Shown here piece by piece: positions 8,690 to 16,772 of a DNA stretch of 64,000 nucleotides (positions are counted from its first letter, which is position 1; each line of letters begins with the position of its first letter). Made by a program: the position numbers and the translations under genes. The notes beneath the pieces were generated by a model, which had not been told where the DNA came from, made no database searches, and was given only the letters and a program-made list of their open reading frames with translations. The stretch is from JAWXBG01 sp044375415 (GTDB taxonomy: Bacteria > Bacteroidota > Bacteroidia > Flavobacteriales_D > Sanyastnellaceae): assembly GCA_044375415.1 (NCBI GenBank), contig JBILMS010000008.1, positions 19,748-83,747 on the forward strand. Direction: 5' to 3'.

Positions 8690-9586
8690 CTATCCTTGTT
8701 TGTTTAATGAAAGGAAACGCGACAGGGGCATCCACTTTTTATAGGCCAAGTAAATCAAAAACATTAGCACAAAAACTGCCCAGAAGCGAAATAGAAAAAC
8801 CACAATTGTTTCCAACATATTCCAACCAAAGGCAAGGGAATCCACTATACGTAGCCAGAAAGGAGAACTTTTGGCTCGAAGTGCATCCACATTCATTGTC
8901 ATCCCTGCAACCACATACTCATCCTCTTTCAGCGAAATCTGAACGGTACTGTAGTTTACCTTGTCCATTAAATCGAGGCCTGACAATACCGCCTGATCTG
9001 CATCGTAAGCAAGACTATCTGCTCTTCGACCAGATGAGACCTTATCTTTAGAGCTATCCACATTTCGATTTATCGTAAACTGATTTGCCAATATCCCCAA
9101 CGAAACATCTTCCGCCTTCAGCACTTTCTTTTCAACCCTTTCGGCATATCCGGAAATTTCGTCCAATACAAGTTGCAGACTATCATCGGGCACGCGAACG
9201 ATCATAGTGGCACGAGCAGATTGGAGAGAATACTCCATCACAGAATCACGGCTACAATCAACTCGGCTAAGATGTCTTTTATCTGTTACAACTTCAGAAA
9301 GTTCAATAAATCCACCTTTTTCAATGGTCAACTTTCGGATAGACGATTCGGTGTCCATGACGTCTTTTACCCCACATTCCAAATTAGCGCTACAGATCAT
9401 TTTTCGGCTGTCGTCCGTTTCGGGTATCCATGTCTCCCCCATATTTCCTGATCCTGTTTGCGTTTTGTCGACACCATTCTTCTCAACACTATGACTTTCT
9501 TGATTGGAATATCCGCAGGAGATCACAAACACAGTGAAGAACACTGCTGATAAGGCATAGAAATAATTCTGTTTTGTAGGATTCAT
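8690..9586 (-). CDS. DUF4349 domain lipoprotein
   Basis: A 298-residue lipoprotein with lipobox VISC (Cys24). The body matches the DUF4349 layout: a strand-rich N-terminal part (MICSANLECGVKDVMD...GGFIELSEV), a central region likely to be helical (LDEISGYAERVEKKVLKAEDVS), a late strand TVQISLKEDEY, and a C-terminal membrane helix (about 255-283, FLFRFWAVFVLMFLIYLAYK) with a short basic tail. The function of DUF4349 proteins is not established. Dual anchoring by lipid and helix suggests a bitopic inner-membrane protein. The hydrolase gene lies 25 bp downstream, so the two may share a transcript. Confidence 0.8.
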   Translation of the reverse strand: MNPTKQNYFYALSAVFFTVFVISCGYSNQESHSVEKNGVDKTQTGSGNMGETWIPETDDSRKMICSANLECGVKDVMDTESSIRKLTIEKGGFIELSEVVTDKRHLSRVDCSRDSVMEYSLQSARATMIVRVPDDSLQLVLDEISGYAERVEKKVLKAEDVSLGILANQFTINRNVDSSKDKVSSGRRADSLAYDADQAVLSGLDLMDKVNYSTVQISLKEDEYVVAGMTMNVDALRAKSSPFWLRIVDSLAFGWNMLETIVVFLFRFWAVFVLMFLIYLAYKKWMPLSRFLSLNKQG

Positions 9587-9729
9587 AGTAATAGATTTTA
9601 ATACACTTGTTCCGAAGACATCAAGGAACTTTTAAACTCCTTAAGCTCGGGGATAAAAATGTAAAAAAGAAACTACGACCCACTCTTTGAATTTCACAAA
9701 GACTGCTAAATGAAAAGGTCAATTAAGAA

Positions 9730-10476
9730 TTATTGTGTTTCCTCCGGTTGCTTGGCCGGTCTCAAGTGTTTTGGAAGTATAAAGGAATAGGTAACGTTGA
9801 GTCTAAAAACCGGAATCCAACTCTCCGTTCTATCATTTAATACTATCTCCGTTTGAACCGGACTAATGTATTTTTCTGAGTCCTCTATTTTCGTCCTCTC
9901 CGCCATTCCAAAACTGGTATCAAATCCCCAGCGGCCGCATCGGTCTCCCCCCACCCTCCATCCAATAGCCAAGCCAAGATCACGAATGACTGCGTCCCTT
10001 TGAATGTCCTCTCCACTTGCAAATTCGTAGCCATCGCAACTCCGCCATTTCATCGTTCCTCTGCGATGAAATGTACTTATATACAAACCGCGATAAGCAC
10101 ATTTCTCATTTCGGATATAAAAATAAAATCTATAATCCACATTGAGATTAAAACGAGTGTCCTGTTGCATGTAACCGGAACCATATTCCTCACCTGTGGC
10201 CTCATTGGTTGAATCATTTTCATGCCAATACTTGGTCCAAATAACATCCGATCCAATAGAATGCCTCTTAGCAAACTTGTATTCAAGACCCAAAGTACCC
10301 GTTGCAACAAAGACATCCTCGATGATCACAAAACCGAAAATTTTGCCTCGTGCGATTAATCGCATGCCCGGATCCCTCTCCAATCCGCTATCCCAGCACT
10401 TCGACTGAGACATACCAAAAATGGACATAGAAGAAAAAATAAAGACAAGTACCGGTGTACCTATATTGATTTTCAT
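9730..10476 (-). CDS. Hypothetical secreted or outer-membrane protein
   Basis: Family not recognised. It has 248 residues with a signal peptide (1-23, ending GMSQ). The mature part alternates short amphipathic strands (LGLEYKFAKRHSIGSDVIW, TRFNLNVDYRFYFYI, WIPVFRLNVTYSFIL), as in small 8-10-stranded outer-membrane barrels. The last strand is followed by a hydrophilic tail rather than a terminal Phe, so barrel insertion is only an inference. It is divergent from the alpha/beta hydrolase gene starting at 10534. Confidence 0.65.
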   Translation of the reverse strand: MKINIGTPVLVFIFSSMSIFGMSQSKCWDSGLERDPGMRLIARGKIFGFVIIEDVFVATGTLGLEYKFAKRHSIGSDVIWTKYWHENDSTNEATGEEYGSGYMQQDTRFNLNVDYRFYFYIRNEKCAYRGLYISTFHRRGTMKWRSCDGYEFASGEDIQRDAVIRDLGLAIGWRVGGDRCGRWGFDTSFGMAERTKIEDSEKYISPVQTEIVLNDRTESWIPVFRLNVTYSFILPKHLRPAKQPEETQ

Positions 10477-10515
10477 GAAAAGTAAATGTAATCAGATTTA
10501 TCAATAGTTAGCCAT

Positions 10516-10523
10516 TACCTTTG
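10516..10523 (+). promoter_or_regulatory. Putative Bacteroidota -7 box (TACCTTTG)
   Basis: Exact match to the TAnnTTTG -7 element used by the Bacteroidota primary sigma factor, 10 nt before the ATG of the hydrolase at 10534. No clear TTG -33 element at ideal spacing was seen. Confidence 0.4.
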
Positions 10524-10533
10524 TTGAAGGCCT

Positions 10534-11364
10534 ATGAAAAAACACTTCACCTATAACGATTTGACCTTATCTTATTGTGAATATGGATATGGAAGTGATG
10601 TGTTTCTCTGTTTTCCCGGATTTGGGAGACCGGCCGAAGATTTCGAATTTTTGGAAACAATTCTCAAATCAAATCAACGACTAGTATGTATCGACCTTTT
10701 TGCCCATGGTGAAAGTACATTTCCCGAAAATCGCATAATCGATATTCCACTTGAAAAAACTGAATGGGCAAATTTTCTTGTTGCATTCCTAGACTACATG
10801 GGTATAGACAAATTTGGTATGATAGGATATAGCATGGGCGGAAGAGTAGTTTTGGTAACGATGGAATTGATGTATCAACGAATTAATTCAGTTTTGCTTA
10901 TAGCCCCCGACGGACTCAAAATAAATCCGTTTTACAAATTTGCCAGCGGCACACTTTTGGGAAGAAGGATGTATCAGTCGATCATTGACAATCCAACTTC
11001 GATTTTCAAGATTGCTAAATGGTTGAATAAATTCGGATTGCTTTCAGATAAACTGCATCGTTTTGTTCACGTGCACTTGGACACCCGGGAAAAGCGCCTA
11101 TTGGTGAGAGATGCATGGATGATTTATCGGAAAATATTTCCAAATAAAAAAGAGATTTCCCGAATTTATAAAACGGAAAAAATAAAATTTCACATGATTT
11201 TTGGAGAATATGATTCAGTGATAGTTCCTCGACTTGGAAGGAAGTTCGCTGCTCAGTTAGGTGATGACAATGTACTCCATATCCTACCGATGGGTCATCG
11301 AATCTTAGGCCAAGAATTACTGCACTATTTAAAAGATAATACTACCATCTTTCTCAGTAAGTAA
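10534..11364 (+). CDS. Alpha/beta-fold hydrolase
   Basis: A cytoplasmic-looking hydrolase of 276 residues without a signal peptide. It has the oxyanion turn FPGFGRP (27-33), the nucleophile elbow GYSMGG (98-103, Ser100), a probable acid in FGEYDSV and the catalytic His in MGHRIL near residue 254. The architecture matches small esterases and MhpC/MenH-like hydrolases, but the sequence does not identify the substrate. It stands alone, between a divergent barrel-like gene and convergent dtd; the stops of this gene and dtd are about 10 bp apart. Confidence 0.82.
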   Translation: MKKHFTYNDLTLSYCEYGYGSDVFLCFPGFGRPAEDFEFLETILKSNQRLVCIDLFAHGESTFPENRIIDIPLEKTEWANFLVAFLDYMGIDKFGMIGYSMGGRVVLVTMELMYQRINSVLLIAPDGLKINPFYKFASGTLLGRRMYQSIIDNPTSIFKIAKWLNKFGLLSDKLHRFVHVHLDTREKRLLVRDAWMIYRKIFPNKKEISRIYKTEKIKFHMIFGEYDSVIVPRLGRKFAAQLGDDNVLHILPMGHRILGQELLHYLKDNTTIFLSK

Positions 11365-11374
11365 ATCAAAGTCC

Positions 11375-11827
11375 TCACTCCTTATTCTTCGAATCCATCA
11401 AAATCGTAACCGGTCCGTCGTTGACCAACTTCACTTGCATCATAGCGCCAAAATCCCCGCACTGACAAGGCTTACCCATTTCCGTTGACAATGTCTCCTT
11501 AAATTTTTCATACAAAGGAATAGCCTTTTCAGGACGAGCAGCTTTAATAAACGATGGACGATTTCCTTTTTTCGTTGATGCATGCAAGGTGAATTGGCTA
11601 ACTACTAAAATATCTCCGTTTACTTGTTTGATGTCGAGGTTCATCTTGTCATCTTCATCGCTGAAAATGCGCATTTGTGCGATTTTAGAACAAAGCCAGG
11701 CAACATCCTCCTCTCCATCTAATTCCTCTACTCCCAATAAAACCATCAGCCCTCTCCCGATAGAACCGACTACTCTTCCTTCGATTTGAACCGAGGCTTC
11801 CGATACACGCTGAATAACGACTTTCAC
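11375..11827 (-). CDS. dtd: D-aminoacyl-tRNA deacylase
   Basis: Hydrolyses D-aminoacyl-tRNA and glycyl-tRNA(Ala), protecting translation from mischarged tRNA. The protein has the normal family length of 150 residues and starts MKVVIQRVSEASVQI. Both signature motifs are present: SQFTLHA (77-83, with Thr80 at the usual position) and NDGPVTILMDS (136-146), which holds the Gly-cis-Pro pair that reaches into the partner active site of the dimer. It is followed 3' by the convergent hydrolase gene. Confidence 0.96.
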   Translation of the reverse strand: MKVVIQRVSEASVQIEGRVVGSIGRGLMVLLGVEELDGEEDVAWLCSKIAQMRIFSDEDDKMNLDIKQVNGDILVVSQFTLHASTKKGNRPSFIKAARPEKAIPLYEKFKETLSTEMGKPCQCGDFGAMMQVKLVNDGPVTILMDSKNKE

Positions 11828-11846
11828 AGAATGAATTGGCTTTTTG

Positions 11847-12731
11847 TTAGTTGAATTTTCTATACCATTGAACTAATGGAAAAGGAATAGGAACAATTTC
11901 TGCATCAACCACGACCAAGGCCAGACCAAATTGAAACGCCTTATCCATTCCGGTATGGATCCTAATACCCGGCATGAAAAATGAAAAAGATTTACTAATA
12001 TCACGAATTTCCGGTAAAATAACTGAATCAAAAATCGCACTAAACTTATTACCCATTGAAGTCATTCCCCCGATACTAAAAAGGAATCTACCACTCGCAT
12101 TTGAATCTCCAAAAAAAGCGCCGTACCCTGTAGACAAAGAAATATTTGAGCGACTATCTCCTTGGGTAATCGACACAAAAGGAACCGCCAAGGCTTGATC
12201 GGATGCAGCCCAGCTCATTGTACCAAGAATACCCCCTATTCCTAAATGAACCTTCTTGCCCAAACTAGTGCTATATTTTCCTGTGACTGCAAAAGGTGCC
12301 CCAATCCATGTTGACATAAATCCCAGACTAAAATGGTCCGTTAAACCAACTTGAAAATCCGGACCATACAAGTTAAATATCATATAACTATCACCTCTTT
12401 TCATTGGCAGACCGTTAGTCGTAACAAAGTATCGCGTTGAAAACACTTCCTCTGCTACATATCTGCCCATGCGATCAAGTTCACCGGATTTAACCTCCAA
12501 AATGCTTTTTATTTCATGTTTGGGTATAATTACCTGACCCAACTTTTCGGTCTCCATAAGTATTTCACGTGCGTCCTGGGAGAGAATTTTACCAATGAAT
12601 TCAGTGCCATCGTTTTTAGTTACAACGTAGATTTTATCCGGTACATATTCGGTTGAATCCGTTGAATTTTGGGCCGACAAAAAAGGGACTTGTGCCAATA
12701 AAAAGGCAAGTAAAATAAAGGTAAGCCTCAT
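11847..12731 (-). CDS. Hypothetical secreted protein, probable outer-membrane barrel
   Basis: A 294-residue protein with a signal peptide (1-20, ending FLSAQ). The first part (PDKIYVVTKNDGTEFIGKIL, then GQVIIPKHEIKSILEV) looks like a small SH3-like or Sm-like beta domain of the kind found in Bacteroidota proteins that sense or bind at the envelope. The remainder is Gly-rich with alternating strands (HLGIGGILGTMSW, SNISLSTGYGAFFG, GRFLFSIGGMTSMG), suggesting a barrel, and it ends near VQWYRKFN. Exact family not recognised. It lies 19 bp upstream of dtd on the same strand, so co-transcription is plausible. Confidence 0.7.
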   Translation of the reverse strand: MRLTFILLAFLLAQVPFLSAQNSTDSTEYVPDKIYVVTKNDGTEFIGKILSQDAREILMETEKLGQVIIPKHEIKSILEVKSGELDRMGRYVAEEVFSTRYFVTTNGLPMKRGDSYMIFNLYGPDFQVGLTDHFSLGFMSTWIGAPFAVTGKYSTSLGKKVHLGIGGILGTMSWAASDQALAVPFVSITQGDSRSNISLSTGYGAFFGDSNASGRFLFSIGGMTSMGNKFSAIFDSVILPEIRDISKSFSFFMPGIRIHTGMDKAFQFGLALVVVDAEIVPIPFPLVQWYRKFN

Positions 12732-12846
12732 TGTAGTTTTGTTAAGAATTCAATCAAATGTAAGTAATAGTTACTAAGTAGATTATTTAACTCCAACCTA
12801 CTATCTCGCATACGGACCAGGCGGACTTTTCAATGAATCTTACCCT

Positions 12847-13836
12847 TTAGGTTGAAACCCTATGTTTTAAATTGGATTGAACATTTTCAATGGTCCAAAT
12901 AACCCTTTTTTCATGTTCCATTTTTCGAACCGCACACTCTTTTAATCCACATACTCCGCATGAAAAATCCAAGCAGCCATCTGTATGCACAAACATCTCT
13001 ACACTTTCTCCATATTCGGCCTTCACTAGTTTGTCCAGGGCATCTACCTCATCATGCGCCTGATGTACATTGAAATACCACGGTACCGTCAAATGACAGT
13101 CTAGATGCAACGTAGCTCCGTACTTAATAATTCTCAAATTGTGAAGATCTACCCAGGTATCTCGTCGGTTTTTCTCTAGAAAGGCAATCATCTCTACTAG
13201 CAATTCTTTATCTGCTTCATCCATAATTCCGGCTACCGAACTTCGAAGAACTTTGTAACCCGTTACAATGACCAAAATAGCCATTGCCAATGCTACCGTG
13301 CTATCAATCCAAATTAGCCCGGTAAAATGAATGACAATCAAACCTAAAACAATTGCAACGGTAGTATAGGTATCCGACTGCATGTGTCTTCCGGATGCCA
13401 CGAGAGCAAGACTGTTGTTTTTTTCACCTTTTTTGACGGCGAGATATCCCATTCCAAAATTGAAAAATCCGGTGAGTGCTGTTAAAGCAATACCAATATC
13501 CAATTTACCGATTGCCTGCGGATGCAAGTAGCTGTCGATGGCCTCATAGGAAATCATAAAACCGGCTACCACCATTAATGAACCTTCGATAGCAGCACTT
13601 AAAAATTCGACCTTACCATGACCATACGGATGGTTGCTATCACGTGGAATCGAAGCCAAATAAAGACTGTAAAGTCCAACTAAACCTGCTACTACGTTGA
13701 TGGTATATTCAAGGGCATCCGTGAGTACAGAAACGGAATGTGTAAAATACCAGGCTAAAATTTTCCCGACAAATAGAACAACGGTGACCGCTACTAATTT
13801 TTTCTGGAATTGATAATTTTCCTGCGCTCTATTCAT
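12847..13836 (-). CDS. Cation diffusion facilitator transporter with C-terminal Cys cluster
   Basis: A CDF-family proton-coupled exporter of divalent metals (Zn, Fe, Mn or similar) in the inner membrane. It has 329 residues from the ATG at 13836; a TTG one codon earlier is less likely. About six helices are followed by a cytoplasmic C-terminal domain. Transport-site residues appear as D40-A-L-E43-Y-T-I-N47 in helix 2 and H151-M-Q-S-D155 in helix 5. The helix-2 pair is therefore Glu/Asn instead of the usual His/Asp or Asp/Asp. The family phrase NHPYGHGKVEF is at 69-78. The C-terminus adds C288-x4-C293-x2-C296-x4-C301, a probable metal-binding knuckle. The start lies 3 nt after the stop of the MORN gene, so the two are co-transcribed. 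Confidence 0.88.
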   Translation of the reverse strand: MNRAQENYQFQKKLVAVTVVLFVGKILAWYFTHSVSVLTDALEYTINVVAGLVGLYSLYLASIPRDSNHPYGHGKVEFLSAAIEGSLMVVAGFMISYEAIDSYLHPQAIGKLDIGIALTALTGFFNFGMGYLAVKKGEKNNSLALVASGRHMQSDTYTTVAIVLGLIVIHFTGLIWIDSTVALAMAILVIVTGYKVLRSSVAGIMDEADKELLVEMIAFLEKNRRDTWVDLHNLRIIKYGATLHLDCHLTVPWYFNVHQAHDEVDALDKLVKAEYGESVEMFVHTDGCLDFSCGVCGLKECAVRKMEHEKRVIWTIENVQSNLKHRVST

Positions 13837-13839
13837 CAA

Positions 13840-15360
13840 CTACTTTATTTCGCCTATCAAGTTCCACCTGTAAAGTACACCCTTATAAAACGATGGATCA
13901 CTCAATTTCTCAATATTACATGTGTAGCTGAGCGTTCGATCCTTTAAAACATCTTCATTCCAATGAGGGTCAAGCCCAAGTCCAAATTTCAGAACATAGT
14001 CGATGTAATCTTGTGGCAATCGGATATTAAAATTCCATTGACCGGAACGTATACACTCGTCCATAGTTCCTTCTTGTTTGACCAATCCATCGCGATACCA
14101 TTCACGAAATGGTCCGTGAATAATGTGATTCTCGTAATAGTACTCTAATCGCGGTTTTCCGTTGTCGAAAAAAGCCAATTGTTTTCCTTTCATCCATCCT
14201 TTGAAGTAGTTCCTTCGAGTGTTTACCTGACCATTCGGGTGATATGTAATCCACTCCCCCTCCCGCAATCCAAAAGCAAAATGTCCCTTTTCAATTAGAT
14301 CTCCATCATCGTTATAGGATCTAAACACCCCGTGTTCAACACCACTTGCAAAGTCAACGGTGAGTAACAACTTTCGATTGTCATTGTACATATTCCAAGT
14401 GCCTTCAGGAAATCCCTGAACCATTTTACCAATTGCCCGCCCATGATTATTCAGATGAAATCTAGTTGATTCTTCATCTGTCGTGGCCGAACCGAATTTT
14501 ATTACCTGCTTCAATTGCTCAAGTTTCCACAAAGCATCCAGATCATTGCAGTAATCGGGATCAACCGTGTTTTCTATCTGTGACGGATGATCTGCAGCCG
14601 TTGCTTGAAGACTATCCACTGAGGCTAAATAATGACCTTGTCTGAAGTAGTTTGTCCAAGTAACGAATTCGTCGTTTAGTCTTACACCATAATGTGAAAG
14701 CTCCCATACCAATTCAGGAAAATATACCCAACCCAAACTAATCTTACCTCCTTCTCCGTCCGGTGCATAAAAACCCATTCCAATGATGGATTTCTCGAAG
14801 TCACCGGTCTTTTTATTATAGTGCCAATCCTCTTTCAGCTCGATAAAGCGCACATCATCCCAGAGTTCATTATAAAGCCAGCGCCAGAGAGTGGTGTCTG
14901 TAGAATAGAAATAATCCGGGCTCTTGTATAAAGATAGTCTGCGCATGTTTTCACTCTCCGGCATCAACAAAGGTCCTACCAATTCTAAGAACGAATGGCC
15001 TCCAGAAAATACCATTTGACCTTCTTGGTTGATGTAGTAATCCCCCTTTTTAATGCATTCGTTTGGTGAATAATCTAGCCAAATAGTTCTCCAGACGCGA
15101 ATAGACCAATATTCATCCTCTTCAAACAGATAATTATAATCACTAATTTCGGATTGTACTCTTTCAAATCCCCATGCGTTTTTCTCATCCGGTCCAAGAG
15201 CGTCTTCTGCACTAAAAATGTAACTGAAACCAATGTTCTCTCGAAAATATCTCTCCTGAATAGCAAAGTGATCAAGGACGACGCTAATATTTTGAGACCA
15301 CATAATGGAACTCAAAGTCAAAGCGAATAGAGTTACTATAACCTTCAAATAATACTTCAT
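13840..15360 (-). CDS. Secreted MORN-repeat protein
   Basis: A 506-residue protein from the ATG at 15360, chosen because it begins a clean signal peptide (MKYYLKVIVTLFALTLSSIM..., cleavage near MWSQ); a start 12 codons upstream would bury it. The N-terminal 250 residues have no recognised family. The C-terminal half contains at least five MORN/YwqK-type repeats of about 22 residues (for example GVFRSYNDDGDLIEKGHF, GEWITYHPNGQVNTRRNYF, KGKQLAFFDNGKPRLEYYY, GPFREWYRDGLVKQEG). In Bacteroidota such repeats occur in envelope and secreted proteins of unclear role. The stop is 3 nt from the downstream CDF transporter gene. Confidence 0.8.
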   Translation of the reverse strand: MKYYLKVIVTLFALTLSSIMWSQNISVVLDHFAIQERYFRENIGFSYIFSAEDALGPDEKNAWGFERVQSEISDYNYLFEEDEYWSIRVWRTIWLDYSPNECIKKGDYYINQEGQMVFSGGHSFLELVGPLLMPESENMRRLSLYKSPDYFYSTDTTLWRWLYNELWDDVRFIELKEDWHYNKKTGDFEKSIIGMGFYAPDGEGGKISLGWVYFPELVWELSHYGVRLNDEFVTWTNYFRQGHYLASVDSLQATAADHPSQIENTVDPDYCNDLDALWKLEQLKQVIKFGSATTDEESTRFHLNNHGRAIGKMVQGFPEGTWNMYNDNRKLLLTVDFASGVEHGVFRSYNDDGDLIEKGHFAFGLREGEWITYHPNGQVNTRRNYFKGWMKGKQLAFFDNGKPRLEYYYENHIIHGPFREWYRDGLVKQEGTMDECIRSGQWNFNIRLPQDYIDYVLKFGLGLDPHWNEDVLKDRTLSYTCNIEKLSDPSFYKGVLYRWNLIGEIK

Positions 15361-15373
15361 AGTCTTAAATACC

Positions 15374-15423
15374 AAAAGCACCTCAAAGGTAAGCACGAAG
15401 ATGCCTACCTCTGAGGTGCTTTG
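15374..15423 (-). terminator. Intrinsic terminator, long stem
   Basis: Outer stem AAAGCACCTC / GAGGTGCTTT, with a second stem AGGTA / TACCT inside, ending in TTTT on the minus strand. It lies 17 bp beyond the stop of the DUF2807 gene and just upstream of the MORN gene start. Confidence 0.6.
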
Positions 15424-15439
15424 AATATGATATTTATCC

Positions 15440-16174
15440 TTAGTAAGGTCCTACGTTGCCGCTACCACTGATGTCGGTAGTGACTGTTGGAGAACCCGTG
15501 TATCTTACATCTCCGGAACCTGAAATTTTTACGGTAAGGTTATGATCGCAATGCAAATAGACATCCCCGCTTCCTTCGATATCGGCAAGTGCATCGAAGG
15601 CAATCATATTTAGAGCTTCCATTTTACCACTCCCGTGAATATGATATTCTGCTGAATCGCATTCTCCGATAGCAGTCATGTTGGCAGAACCATTGGTCGC
15701 TAAGCGCAAGTGACCACCGCTGTAACGCGCACGTACGGATCCACTTCCATTATGATCAATGCGAAGCGCTTCGCCGGTAACCATGTCTTCCATATAAAAA
15801 TGGAGGGCTCCATCTAATTCGACATGATTAATAGCAGGACCATACACTTCAATTTTCATTTGAGTGTAATCGTAATTCTGAAATTCCTCATCCATTTCGA
15901 TGTGTAAAATATCTTCTTGAACAAAAGTTTTTACATCTTGAATAATGTTGTTGTCGGTGGTAACCACAACATGTGCATCCTCAGACTGATAGTAATAAAT
16001 GTCGTAGGAACCATCGGCTTTGATCATGTCAAAATCGCCAACCGAACGTGTAGAAGTTTGAACGACTCCGGAGCCCTCTTTCTTCCATCTTTTATCGCAA
16101 GAAGAAATCAATAAGCTCAGCAGAAATAAAGCAAAAAAGGTAGGCACCTTTAAAAAATTCATTTGGTATTTCAT
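15440..16174 (-). CDS. Lipoprotein with DUF2807 (putative auto-transporter adhesin, head GIN) domain
   Basis: A 244-residue protein with lipobox LISSC (Cys26); a second ATG four codons in would leave the signal intact. After EGSGVVQTSTRSVGDFDMIKA it follows the DUF2807 pattern: a right-handed beta-solenoid-like fold with recurring Gly-Ser turns (NGSGSVRARY, NGSANMTAIG, HGSGKMEALN, EGSGDVYLHC, SGSGDVRYTG, SGSGNVGPY) at about 20-residue spacing. These proteins are common in Bacteroidota envelopes; the adhesin label is from the family name and the function is not proven. Followed by its own terminator. Confidence 0.88.
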   Translation of the reverse strand: MKYQMNFLKVPTFFALFLLSLLISSCDKRWKKEGSGVVQTSTRSVGDFDMIKADGSYDIYYYQSEDAHVVVTTDNNIIQDVKTFVQEDILHIEMDEEFQNYDYTQMKIEVYGPAINHVELDGALHFYMEDMVTGEALRIDHNGSGSVRARYSGGHLRLATNGSANMTAIGECDSAEYHIHGSGKMEALNMIAFDALADIEGSGDVYLHCDHNLTVKISGSGDVRYTGSPTVTTDISGSGNVGPY

Positions 16175-16243
16175 GGTAGTTTGATGTTGTTTCGAGGGTA
16201 TGACAACTGCATTTGATTATACCCCTATGTGAGTTCGAAAAAG

Positions 16244-16360
16244 TCCGCAGTCGGCAGTCGGCAGCAGGCAGTCGGGGTGAGCGTTTTTGGAAACGAGTTC
16301 GTTCTGGAACTCAAACTGTTTCTCGAACTGATTTGGAAAGTTCGGGGTTTGCAGGAACAG
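16244..16360 (+). repeat. Modular intergenic string (clearest copy)
   Basis: Blocks in order: GCAGTCGGCAGTCGGCAG; GAGCGTTTTTGGAAACGAG; GGAACTCAAACTGTTTCTCG; AAAGTTCGGGGTTTGCAGG; AACAGG. The same order is seen at 23566-23680 and 54010-54160. The CGTTTTTGGAAACG block can form a small hairpin of its own. Confidence 0.65.
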
Positions 16361-16412
16361 GATTCACACAATACGTTTTATACACAGCGTCACGACCTTT
16401 CTCCGAATAGGT

Positions 16413-16444
16413 CCTTCGCATCGCGCTTGCTGCGCGAGCGAAGG
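16413..16444. repeat. Palindrome, hairpin type C
   Basis: CCTTCGCATCGCGC paired with GCGCGAGCGAAGG (one bulged A) around a short loop, followed by ATGACGG. The upstream 45 bp (ACACAATACGTTTTATACAC and CTCCGAATAGGT) match those before the palindrome at 63940-63972 although the palindrome arms differ, so arms vary while flanks are kept. Confidence 0.75.
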
Positions 16445-16471
16445 ATGACGGTCGGATGGTAAAAATATTGG

Positions 16472-16504
16472 GGAGAATGGGGCCGCTGCGCGGCCCCATT
16501 CTCC
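16472..16504. repeat. 15-bp-arm perfect palindrome
   Basis: GGAGAATGGGGCCGC, loop TGC, then GCGGCCCCATTCTCC: fifteen uninterrupted pairs, very GC-rich. No T-tract follows, so it is not an ordinary terminator. The TGC loop is the same as in the palindrome at 63940-63972. Confidence 0.75.
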
Positions 16505-16574
16505 TGCACACAATATGAGTACATCAAGATGATTCCCACGGATAATAATCCAACCGTGAGCCCAAACAAGACCT

Positions 16575-16737
16575 TCGGAAAGCCTCACCCCTAGCCCCTC
16601 TCCAGAGGAGAGGGGGACGATTTCGTAAAGTGAAACCACTGGTTTTCAAAAAAATGGTTTTATAAAACGTTCACAATTCAGGTTGTAGGATCGGTCCCCT
16701 CTCCTCTGGAGAGGGCGGAGGGTGAGGCCTTCGGAGA
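16575..16737 (+). repeat. Element B: about 163 bp with inverted terminal hairpins
   Basis: Left end TCGGAAAGCCTCACCCCTAG, then CCCCTCTCCAGAGGAGAGGG; right end CCCCTCTCCTCTGGAGAGGG, then CGGAGGGTGAGGC and TCGGAGA. Each end contains a perfect hairpin with a 3-nt loop, and the two ends are imperfect inverted repeats. A second copy lies in reverse orientation at 45621-45784, with recognisably related internal sequence. Confidence 0.8.
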
Positions 16738-16772
16738 CGAAGGCTACCGAAAAAAAAGAAAAACCATTCCGT

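Larger units (their letters stand above)
16175..16772. other. Gene-free stretch made of repeats and strong palindromes
   Basis: It contains a GCAGTCGGCAGTCGGCAG run (16248-16275), a full modular string (16244-16360), a conserved tail up to a 32-bp hairpin (16413-16444), a 33-bp near-perfect palindrome (16472-16504) and element B (16575-16737). Short open frames here read through the palindromes and are not credible genes. Confidence 0.75.

Noticed and set aside
8515..9051. 178-codon rightward frame antisense to the hydrolase and DUF4349 genes
   Set aside because: It is the shadow of two genes with clear signal peptides and domain motifs on the other strand.
16311..16639. Leftward frames of 66 and 91 codons across the palindromes
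   Set aside because: They are generated by GC-rich palindromic repeats and have no protein-like features.
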